Shown in pieces: positions 1 to 4,610 of a stretch of 7,799 nucleotides of DNA; the first letter of the stretch is position 1, and each line of letters opens with the position of its first letter. The stretch is taken from positions 1-7,799 of the forward strand of contig CAJUJV010000110.1 of NCBI GenBank assembly GCA_910586845.1, given 5' to 3'. The notes under the pieces are model-generated. The model ran no database searches. It was not told the DNA's origin and saw nothing but the letters and a program-made list of their open reading frames with translations. Source of the stretch: an uncultured Hungatella sp. Lineage in GTDB: Bacteria; Bacillota; Clostridia; Lachnospirales; Lachnospiraceae. Made by a program: the position numbers and the translations under genes.

Positions 1-53
1 GGAAAGAGCAGAACCGTGCCAATTTTGTGCGGAATTGTGCCAATTTCGTGCCA
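1..53. mobile_element. Insertion-sequence-like terminus, copy 1 (window begins inside it)
   Basis: The segment is nearly identical to 969-1021, with differences at window positions 39 and 51. Inside it a GTGCC/GTGCGG motif recurs at 16, 27, 37 and 48, each followed by an AATT-rich tract. Read on the minus strand the tip begins TGGCACGAAATTGGCAC, and homology to the second copy stops there, so the outer edge is probably position 53 and the element body lay to the left, outside the window. Iterated subterminal motifs and TG/CA ends are known in IS21-type elements. The family is my inference, as no transposase is present here. It is a terminus only, not a complete element. Confidence 0.5.
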
Positions 54-107
54 GAAACTCAAAGAATCATATTAAGCCATTTGGAAAACAGAGAAAAATG
101 AAAGGTC

Positions 108-136
108 TTGTAAATATAACATTTATCATGTAAAAT
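108..136 (+). promoter_or_regulatory. Candidate plus-strand promoter for the small gene
   Basis: A TTGTAA -35-like hexamer (108-113) and a TAAAAT -10-like hexamer (131-136) are separated by 17 nt. A transcript from here would begin near 143, exactly where the antisense RNA on the other strand ends, and would run through a leader of about 130 nt into the small gene at 276. The -10 is good and the -35 moderate. The region is AT-rich, so a chance match is possible. Confidence 0.4.
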
Positions 137-142
137 AAAAGC

Positions 143-230
143 AAAAAAAGAGACAGGTAAAATGACACGGCTCATAGGCTCTTGCTGTCATTAAACGAGT
201 CTCTTGTATCCTTAGATAGTATTCCCATCC
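143..230 (-). ncRNA. Predicted antisense small RNA with intrinsic terminator
   Basis: A near-consensus promoter at 237-265 predicts a minus-strand start near 230. The transcript would fold through an outer 7-bp stem (minus-strand AAGAGAC at 205-199 with GTCTCTT at 154-148) and an inner 7-bp stem (AATGACA at 192-186 with TGTCATT at 167-161). It would end in a run of seven U at 149-143, giving an RNA of roughly 88 nt. No useful reading frame starts downstream of the predicted 5' end. It is fully complementary to the predicted leader of the small gene at 276-440, the arrangement of a countertranscript that controls a target mRNA in cis. I do not recognise a named RNA family. Promoter and terminator are seen in the sequence; the regulatory role is inferred. 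Confidence 0.55.
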
Positions 231-236
231 TCCTAC

Positions 237-265
237 ATTATATACCAGGGATTTGGTAAAGTCAA
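237..265 (-). promoter_or_regulatory. Strong sigma-A-type promoter for the antisense RNA
   Basis: On the minus strand TTGACT (265-260) and a perfect TATAAT (242-237) are separated by exactly 17 nt. This is the best promoter match in the window. Its -35 hexamer overlaps the ribosome-binding region of the divergent small gene (SD at about 266-271), so polymerase occupancy here could also affect that gene's region directly. Confidence 0.75.
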
Positions 266-275
266 GAGGTGAAAA

Positions 276-440
276 ATGACCAAAAATTGTAATGATTTAG
301 ATCTAACTGGAAACGGAGTGGATTCAAAATCCATTTTATTTTACCAGCTTTGGAAGGAGCTGACGGATAAAAGGACTCTTGACAGCTACCAGTTCCGGGT
401 TATGAACACATTATCTGTACTGGAAGAATTAAAAATATGA
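276..440 (+). CDS. Small 54-aa protein, unrecognised; possibly 3'-truncated
   Basis: The frame starts at ATG 276 behind an AGAGGTG Shine-Dalgarno at 265-271 with good spacing, and ends at TGA 438-440. The product begins MTKNCNDLDLTGNGVDSK and continues into a predicted helical, mixed-charge part containing LFYQLWKELTDKR and VLEELKI. There is no signal peptide or membrane segment, so a cytosolic product is expected. I know no family for it. Its last few codons sit at the point (about 431) where the opposite-strand kinase remnant begins, so the present C-terminus may be created by a recombination joint and the gene may once have been longer. Its predicted leader (143-275) is wholly covered by the antisense RNA at 143-230, which suggests tight negative control. 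A replication or transfer regulator of a lost mobile element is one possibility, but nothing in the sequence proves it. Confidence 0.5.
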   Translation: MTKNCNDLDLTGNGVDSKSILFYQLWKELTDKRTLDSYQFRVMNTLSVLEELKI

Positions 441-616
441 CGCTGTTCATCCCCTGTCATACCGATTCCGGAATCCGCGAATGAAACAAGGACACTGTCC
501 ATGGAAGTATAGAGCCGGAATCCGGGGTGAATTTGACTGCGTTGGACAAAAGATTCGTCCAGACCAGCGCCATCAGCTTTTATTTCCTCATATTGGATTT
601 CCTGCAGTTCAATATA
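431..616 (-). pseudogene. Remnant of a sensor histidine kinase (HATPase_c domain), frameshifted
   Basis: Two reading frames of the minus strand together spell the ATP-binding half of a two-component histidine kinase. In one frame (about 579-515) stands the N box, LVWTNLLSNAVKFTPDSG, with NLLSNAVKFT encoded at 555-526. In the next frame (about 500-431) stands VLVSFADSGIGM followed by TGDEQRHIF, where DSGIGM (475-458) is the G1 box. Upstream, IELQEIQYEE (about 613-585) fits the segment that normally precedes the N box, again in a shifted frame with a stop between. The fragment has no HisKA domain, no sensor domain and no G2 box, and homology ends abruptly at HIF near 431, where a kinase would continue with a [DE][KR]FY-like sequence. 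It is a decayed, internally deleted fragment with no function expected. Confidence 0.75.
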
Positions 617-705
617 TGGAAAGATCCCAGAGCTGTCCGCTCCGTTTGTAGGTGGCGGGGCTTCTTACCTGCCGGGGCAGGCGTCTGCAGTTTGTATTTC
701 AGTTT

Positions 706-724
706 CAATTTGTGGACCTCCTTT
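706..724 (-). promoter_or_regulatory. Orphan ribosome binding site followed by a TTG start
   Basis: On the minus strand a full-length AAAGGAGGT (724-716) is followed after 7 nt by TTG (708-706). The frame opened by that TTG gives only 42 residues (MKLKYKLQTPAPAGKK...) and stops at 582-580, running into the out-of-frame kinase remnant. Such a strong initiation site in front of a short frame suggests the start of a former gene whose body was deleted or frameshifted. Expression of the 42-aa peptide cannot be excluded. Confidence 0.35.
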
Positions 725-741
725 AAATAAGATTTGGTTAT

Positions 742-781
742 GGTATCAGAAAACGCGTCACTGGCGCGTTTTTGATATGCC
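742..781. terminator. Long A/T-flanked hairpin, probable bidirectional terminator
   Basis: An imperfect inverted repeat pairs 742-757 with 765-781 around the loop TCACTGG. The GC core ACGCG/CGCGT is flanked by an A run on one side and TTTTT on the other, so both strands could terminate here. It lies just upstream of the orphan ribosome binding site on the minus strand. Confidence 0.5.
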
Positions 782-790
782 GGGCAAGAA

Positions 791-829
791 AAGACCATGC
801 CACAGAGACGGGCACGGTCTTCTTTCTTT
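791..829 (+). terminator. Probable intrinsic terminator
   Basis: AAGACC (791-796) pairs with GGTCTT (816-821), and TGCC (798-801) with GGCA (811-814), with one A/C mismatch between. A pyrimidine-rich CTTTCTTT tail follows. No plus-strand gene ends immediately upstream, so it is probably left from a lost gene. Confidence 0.35.
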
Positions 830-873
830 GGGCTGGCAGGCGGTGAAAAGCCGGATCATGCGGTAAGAGGCGC

Positions 874-900
874 AAAAAAAGCACCTCTCTGGAAAGGTGC
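874..900 (-). terminator. Intrinsic terminator, minus strand
   Basis: On the minus strand GCACCT (900-895) pairs with AGGTGC (886-881), followed immediately by seven T (880-874), a textbook Rho-independent terminator. It is the first minus-oriented terminator downstream of the ClpP/VirD4-like/337-aa operon (stop codon at 1154), about 250 nt away, and may end that transcript. It may instead belong to the vanished insertion sequence. Confidence 0.6.
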
Positions 901-968
901 CATGCCAGCCCGGATTGCTTCTGGATACAGTTTTAAGCATATTTAGTGTAACATATCCCTATTTACGG

Positions 969-1021
969 GGAAAGAGCAGAACCGTGCCAATTTTGTGCGG
1001 AATTGTACCAATTTCGTGTCA
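969..1021. mobile_element. Insertion-sequence-like terminus, copy 2
   Basis: This is a direct repeat of window positions 1-53, in the same orientation, with two clear mismatches. The GTGCC-type motifs fall at 984, 995, 1005 and 1016. Similarity ends at CA 1020-1021, the presumed outer edge, so the element body would have lain to the left. No transposase reading frame remains there: the sequence to the left runs into the hairpin cluster at 742-900, so this is a solo end. The pair of direct ends brackets the whole decayed stretch. Confidence 0.5.
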
Positions 1022-1046
1022 ACAACAGATTCTATTATATATAAGC

Positions 1047-1073
1047 AGGTGGGTTCGAATCCGCTCAGGAACG
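1047..1073 (+). other. tRNA T-arm-like scrap
   Basis: GTGGGTTCGAATCCGCTC (1049-1066) contains the canonical TTCGAAT T-loop (1054-1060) with a partial stem. Restoring one C after the loop would give a five-pair T-stem with one wobble. No D-arm, anticodon arm or acceptor partner is present upstream, where the insertion-sequence end lies instead. With the terminator just behind it, it looks like the 3' end of a tRNA gene cut off by a rearrangement, or an old integration site. It is not similar to the 3' ends of the three tRNAs at the right of the window. Confidence 0.3.
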
Positions 1074-1083
1074 GTGATGAGTA

Positions 1084-1122
1084 GCCAGAGTTTCCCGACA
1101 GATCGAGAGGCTCTGGTTTTTT
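1084..1122 (+). terminator. Intrinsic terminator behind the tRNA-like scrap
   Basis: CCAGAG (1085-1090) pairs with CTCTGG (1111-1116), followed by six T (1117-1122). The orientation is plus, pointing at the tail of the minus-strand operon that ends at 1154, so it would end any transcript coming through the tRNA-like scrap. Confidence 0.55.
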
Positions 1123-1153
1123 CTTTGCCTTATCCCCTTCCCGCTCCATAGTA

Positions 1154-2167
1154 CTATTTCAAATGCCTCTCATAGTGGTACTCCCCCATCCGCAGATAAG
1201 GCTCCACGAACAGTATAGACAGATCCATTACTGCCCTGTTGATCTCCCCCATGGCCTGGGCCAGCCCCTTTTCCGAGATATTCCTCTCCAAAAGTTCCCG
1301 CAGGTCCTGGGAAGGTGATTTTTCGGCCAATTTTCTCAGAACTTTGGGACTGTAGTCCCGCTCGGAGAGAAAAATCTGGCTGCGCAGAGTTTCCGGGGCA
1401 GTGTCATCGCTGTCCGGATCCGGCACATTTTCCGGATATTCACAGGCCAGGGAGAAATAATACTCCCGGGGGTTCAGGTACCGCTTGTCCTGCTCCAGAT
1501 GGCAGGAGAGGGCGCCCATGCAGCGAAGAATATGGTCCAGATGGTCAAACTCCTGCCACGCAGCGATATATCGCCGGAGGATGTGGCCCAGAGCCTCTCT
1601 CAGGGACCAGGTGCCGTCGTTATCCATCAAAAATGTCTTCCGCCAAATCCAGAAAAACTCCATCCGGTCCCCATCCAAAGTTCCGTTCCCCTGAAAACTC
1701 AGGTCCACCAGGGCATCCAGATACTGTTTCAGACTCATCCGTGTACAGTGATAAATATTCCGGTACCGCATCCGGCCCTTTGCGTGATCAAGCAGGAGCA
1801 GTCCCAGCAATATGAAGGCATTGTTCGTCCGGACACTCCAGACGGGCCGGTAGGGGTCAGAGGGCTCCAGCTTGAGACTTCCGGATGAGAGTGTCCGCAG
1901 GACGTCATCATCGCGCTCGATCGCCATCCGGAAGCTGTGGCAGAAACCGCCGTAATGAAGCAGATTTCCCTCCAGACATTCCCAGAACTCGCCGGTCAGC
2001 TCTTCCATGATTCCTGCGTTGGCGCTTCCGCAGAAAAAATACGCCGTATGCACCCTGGAAAGCCGCTGCACCATACTGGCGGCGGCCTCAGGAGAGGTCG
2101 CCTGAGATTTTGCCGCCATCGCCAGACGCTCCTCCAGTGTATAGAGCGTCCTGTTTTCCTTTGTCAT
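1154..2167 (-). CDS. Unrecognised 337-aa protein, coupled to the VirD4-like ATPase
   Basis: This is the third gene of the minus-strand operon. Its ATG (2167-2165) overlaps the TGA of the ATPase gene in an ATGA arrangement with GGGAGG just upstream, so translation is coupled and the two products are probably made in fixed ratio. I recognise no family or catalytic motif. The protein looks largely helical. A short hydrophobic stretch, AFILLGLLLL (residues 117-126), is too short for a clear membrane span. There are scattered cysteines (46, 64, 76, 141, 216, 222, 242) without a metal-binding spacing, an acidic loop around 249-256 (PDPDSDDT), and aromatic-rich patches near 171-176. No signal peptide is seen. 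It could be a partner or substrate adaptor of the ATPase, inferred from coupling only. As a reading frame it is secure; its function is unknown. Confidence 0.85.
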   Translation of the reverse strand: MTKENRTLYTLEERLAMAAKSQATSPEAAASMVQRLSRVHTAYFFCGSANAGIMEELTGEFWECLEGNLLHYGGFCHSFRMAIERDDDVLRTLSSGSLKLEPSDPYRPVWSVRTNNAFILLGLLLLDHAKGRMRYRNIYHCTRMSLKQYLDALVDLSFQGNGTLDGDRMEFFWIWRKTFLMDNDGTWSLREALGHILRRYIAAWQEFDHLDHILRCMGALSCHLEQDKRYLNPREYYFSLACEYPENVPDPDSDDTAPETLRSQIFLSERDYSPKVLRKLAEKSPSQDLRELLERNISEKGLAQAMGEINRAVMDLSILFVEPYLRMGEYHYERHLK

Positions 2168-3468
2168 ATAGCCTCCCTTCCGGGCTCGGCCCCGGCTTTT
2201 GCCTCTGCCGGCTCCCCCTGCATTATCAGGCTGCGGTAGACAGTATCGCTGTCCAGCTCGTACTTCCTGGCCTTTTGGGGCTCCCTGCCCCTTTCGAAGA
2301 TGAACATGGCATCAAGCGGCAGGTTTAAGACCGTGGAAACCTGGCAGTTGAATTTCCTGGAGAAATACTCCGCCGTCTGGTAGTCCGTCCCTCCCAGGTA
2401 CAGACAGTGGTCGCAGTTGTTGATGATGGTCTGGGCTTTGGCATGGTCATAAAGACCTTCTAACTGGGAGAGGCTCTGGATGATCACACTGACATAAATC
2501 TCCCTGGAACGGATGACGGAAATGATTTTATCGAAATCCGGAATGACGGTGTTGGTACTGAAGTCATCCAGAATGAAACGCACCGGAATCGGAAGACGGC
2601 TGTCCGGCTGCCTGTCGGCGGCAGCCATAAGATACTGCAGCGCCTGGGTATAGAAGAGATTGATCAGGGCATCCTGGCTGCGGTCGGAGTCGCTGACGGA
2701 CAGAAACAGGGCCGTTTTCCCTCTGATAAAGGCTCCCATATCGACCTGTTCTTCCATGCAAAACATCCGCTTCACACCGGAGTATGTGACCACATCCAGG
2801 TGCTGTGCCAGGATTCCCTTGATGCTGGCGTCCATTTTCTCCGCCTTTGCGTTTTGCCGGATCAGTCCTATTTTGCGTGCGAAGGCGCTGTCAGGATGGG
2901 TGATACACTCTTCCTCGATTATATTTTCCAGATCATTGGTCCCCATCCTCGAAAGGAAGGTGAACACCTCGTACAGATTATGCTGCTCCCGGGGCAGCAG
3001 GTTCATAATGAAAAGAATGATTGCCTCCAAATACATCTGTGCCGCCTGGTCCCAGAAGGGTTCTTTGAAATTCAGGCACGGGCAGATGGTCTGTGCGATC
3101 TTCTTGATATCCTGCTCGCTGTAGTAGTCGCCGGCCTTATTTGCCTCACTGTCCCGGCATTCCCGGATATAAGCCAGGGGGTTGTAGCCCCAGGATGTAT
3201 TGGCCACGTCCGAGAAGTCCAGATGCATGACCTTGTAGCCCCTTTTCCTCAGATGCTCCCCATACAGCCTGCACAGGTTTCCCTTGGTGTCGGCGACAAT
3301 CAGGCTGTCCTGGGTGTGAAGGATGTTTGGTACCACATAGCCTCTGGTCTTGCCGCCGCCCGACGGTCCCACCAGCAGGTCGTTGTTGTTGATCCCTGTG
3401 ACCCAGGTGTCATTGCTGACGAAGACATCCTTTGCAAGGATACGTTTGGATTTGACATTGTTGTACAT
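2164..3468 (-). CDS. Soluble VirD4/TraG-type coupling-protein ATPase
   Basis: This 434-aa protein belongs to the type IV secretion coupling-protein (VirD4/TraG/TcpA) branch of P-loop ATPases. Visible motifs are Walker A GPSGGGKT (34-41), the ADTKGN element after the next strand (60-65; family form DPKGE), FWDQAA (138-143), a Walker B-type RFILDDF (297-303) with DD instead of the common DE, and the glutamine motif VIIQSLSQL (328-336). Family members form hexamers that push DNA or protein substrates through a membrane channel. Most conjugative relatives are about 550-650 aa with N-terminal membrane helices; here the ATPase core begins almost at residue 1 and no membrane segment precedes it, so the protein should be cytosolic. 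The start at ATG 3468 has AGGAGG at 3481-3476 with 7-nt spacing. It lies 48 nt after clpP and overlaps the next gene by 4 nt. No relaxase or other channel gene is in view, so a role outside conjugation is plausible. Confidence 0.9.
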   Translation of the reverse strand: MYNNVKSKRILAKDVFVSNDTWVTGINNNDLLVGPSGGGKTRGYVVPNILHTQDSLIVADTKGNLCRLYGEHLRKRGYKVMHLDFSDVANTSWGYNPLAYIRECRDSEANKAGDYYSEQDIKKIAQTICPCLNFKEPFWDQAAQMYLEAIILFIMNLLPREQHNLYEVFTFLSRMGTNDLENIIEEECITHPDSAFARKIGLIRQNAKAEKMDASIKGILAQHLDVVTYSGVKRMFCMEEQVDMGAFIRGKTALFLSVSDSDRSQDALINLFYTQALQYLMAAADRQPDSRLPIPVRFILDDFSTNTVIPDFDKIISVIRSREIYVSVIIQSLSQLEGLYDHAKAQTIINNCDHCLYLGGTDYQTAEYFSRKFNCQVSTVLNLPLDAMFIFERGREPQKARKYELDSDTVYRSLIMQGEPAEAKAGAEPGREAI

Positions 3469-3475
3469 ACGTTTT

Positions 3476-3481
3476 CCTCCT
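3476..3481 (-). promoter_or_regulatory. Ribosome binding site that fixes the short ATPase start
   Basis: AGGAGG on the minus strand stands 7 nt before ATG 3468. This matters because it shows that the missing N-terminal membrane region is real: translation begins directly at the ATPase core, and the upstream 48 nt hold no continuation of the frame with its own start. Confidence 0.8.
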
Positions 3482-3516
3482 ATAAATATGATGGATTCCT
3501 TCGGTATCTTCGAAAA

Positions 3517-4113
3517 TCAGTTGTTTTTCCCAAGGCTTGTGATGATGTGATCGGCAAGACCGAATTCCATGGCCTCCTGTGCCCGGAAATAGCTGTCGCT
3601 GGCGGTCTTGGCCAGAATTTCCTCCATACTTTTGCCGGAGTGCCCGGCGATGACCCTGGCGATGATCTGCCGGGTTTCCATCAGGTCGTCGCTGATTGCT
3701 TTCAGCTTCAGGGCGCTGCCGCCGGTCTGGGCAATCAGCGGGTCATGGATCATGAGGCGGCTGTGGGGCAGCATGTCGCGCTGTGTGCCTGAGACGAAAA
3801 GCAGGGCTGCCATGGAGGCTGCCAGACCCACACAGACGGTCCGTATAGGGCAGCTCACCGCCTGCATCACATCGTAGAGTGCCATACCGCTGTCCACGCT
3901 GCCGCCGGGACTGTTGATGTACAGAGTGACTAAAGCCTCCGGATCCTCGTACTGCAGATAGCGCAGCTGCCGGATAAGGGCGTTTACCGAGGCTGCGTCC
4001 ACCTCTCCGACCAGTTCCACCTCCCGGTGGGACAACATCTCATCCTGGATTGGGATGAGGTCGTAGCCATGGGAGGATTCCCTGATGATTCTTGCTTCGT
4101 TTGCGAGGTACAT
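3517..4113 (-). CDS. clpP: Accessory ClpP-family serine peptidase
   Basis: I chose ATG 4113, giving 198 aa, because it follows AAAGGAG (4129-4123) with 9-nt spacing and gives the usual ClpP length. Longer frames from TTG 4176 or ATG 4140 lack a good binding site. With this start the catalytic triad falls at Ser100 in GLAASMAALLF, His123 in LMIHDPL and Asp173 in TASDSYF, close to the canonical 97/122/171. LYINSPGGS (64-72), the EAMEFGLAD tail segment and a glycine-rich handle start (QTGGSA) are also standard. ClpP forms a tetradecameric chamber that degrades proteins fed by a Clp-type unfoldase. No clpX, clpA or clpC gene is nearby, so it would have to use a host unfoldase or a non-standard partner such as the ATPase encoded 48 nt downstream. 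It is the first gene of the operon. Divergence from housekeeping ClpP (HDPL for HQPL, MAALLF for MGAFLL) suggests an accessory copy. Confidence 0.9.
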   Translation of the reverse strand: MYLANEARIIRESSHGYDLIPIQDEMLSHREVELVGEVDAASVNALIRQLRYLQYEDPEALVTLYINSPGGSVDSGMALYDVMQAVSCPIRTVCVGLAASMAALLFVSGTQRDMLPHSRLMIHDPLIAQTGGSALKLKAISDDLMETRQIIARVIAGHSGKSMEEILAKTASDSYFRAQEAMEFGLADHIITSLGKNN

Positions 4114-4375
4114 ATTGATATTCTCCTTTCTGTCTGCCATAGGGTTTCCATGCCGCTCTCTCCGAAAGTATTTCAACCCCGCTGTTTATGGGCACTGCCT
4201 TCCCTTTGACACGCTTGCCTGCTGCGGGCATCACGGCGTATTTCCCCGGGGACGCATTCTTTCGGACGGTCATTGAATTTTCAAGGTTCCTGCCGATAAC
4301 CAGTATAACGGGCGTTTGATTTAAAATTTGTATTTTTTACGAACTTTCACGGGTATGTAAATCCGCCTCTGAGAT

Positions 4376-4405
4376 ATTATAGAGAAATGTGTATGCGCCG
4401 CTGAA
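4376..4405 (-). promoter_or_regulatory. Candidate promoter for the clpP operon
   Basis: A perfect minus-strand TATAAT (4381-4376) stands in an otherwise weak context: the best -35-like hexamer at 18 nt is TTCAGC (4405-4400). Use of this promoter would give a leader of about 255 nt before clpP. A second TATACT lies near 4306 with no good -35. The real promoter may need an activator or may lie elsewhere in the divergent region. Confidence 0.3.
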
Positions 4406-4429
4406 CACATCTGCTGTCCGCGGCTTTCC

Positions 4430-4450
4430 GGGTGTGTATCTTACGCACCC
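4430..4450. repeat. Small inverted repeat in the divergent control region
   Basis: GGGTGTG (4430-4436) and CGCACCC (4444-4450) can pair with one G-U wobble around a 7-nt loop. It lies next to the 17-bp palindrome at 4462-4478. It may be a protein binding site or part of a minus-strand leader structure. Confidence 0.35.
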
Positions 4451-4461
4451 ATGAATAACGG

Positions 4462-4478
4462 ACGATCCCGGGGATCGT
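4462..4478. promoter_or_regulatory. 17-bp palindrome, candidate operator
   Basis: ACGATCCCGGGGATCGT is a perfect dyad of two 8-bp arms around one central G. It sits about 45 bp upstream of the plus-strand promoter's -35 and about 60 bp upstream (in minus sense) of the candidate clpP -35, which is well placed for a dimeric regulator acting on both divergent units. No regulator gene is present in the window, so the binding protein is unknown. Confidence 0.45.
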
Positions 4479-4522
4479 AACAGCCGGCGAACCACATATT
4501 CGTAAAAATAACAAATGGTTTC

Positions 4523-4551
4523 TTGGCATTTTGCTAGGGTTGTGTTAGGAT
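4523..4551 (+). promoter_or_regulatory. Promoter for the 389-aa/527-aa gene pair
   Basis: TTGGCA (4523-4528) and TAGGAT (4546-4551) are separated by 17 nt, with a TGT extended -10 element directly in front of the -10. Transcription would start near 4558, giving a leader of about 50 nt. A hairpin (GTGGGA 4556-4561 with TCCCGC 4567-4572) sits at the predicted 5' end of the RNA. Confidence 0.55.
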
Positions 4552-4610
4552 AACCGTGGGAGACAGTCCCGCGCGTCATCCATATTTCAGGAAAGGAACG
4601 GTGAATCTTT

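Noticed and set aside
897..1151. Plus-strand frame of 84 codons across the insertion-sequence end
   Set aside because: It is built from the terminal repeat, the tRNA-like scrap and the terminator, and has no ribosome binding site.
2361..2420. Possible phage or conjugation origin next to the VirD4-like gene
   Set aside because: I saw no relaxase gene, no nick-site-like motif and no iterons in or beside the operon, so an origin of transfer cannot be supported.
2860..2870. IGL tripeptide (residues 200-202 of the VirD4-like ATPase) as a ClpP docking loop like that of ClpA/ClpX
   Set aside because: Three residues occur easily by chance, and the stretch appears to align with an ordinary helix of the family's all-alpha domain rather than an exposed loop.
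2800..3792. Long open frame of 330 codons on the plus strand, opposite the ATPase and clpP genes
   Set aside because: It runs antisense across the ends of two genes with clear family motifs, has no ribosome binding site or recognisable domain, and its length follows from the codon bias of the genes beneath it.
3517..4176. Longer ClpP starting at TTG 4176 (219 aa)
   Set aside because: It has no ribosome binding site and adds an atypical N-terminus. ATG 4113 has AAAGGAG at good spacing and restores canonical triad numbering.
4040..4273. A 77-codon minus-strand frame (MTVRKNASPGKYAV...) just upstream of clpP
   Set aside because: It overlaps the start of clpP by about 70 bp in another frame, has only a weak AGGAA in front and shows no recognisable features. 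It could be a leader peptide but the support is too thin.
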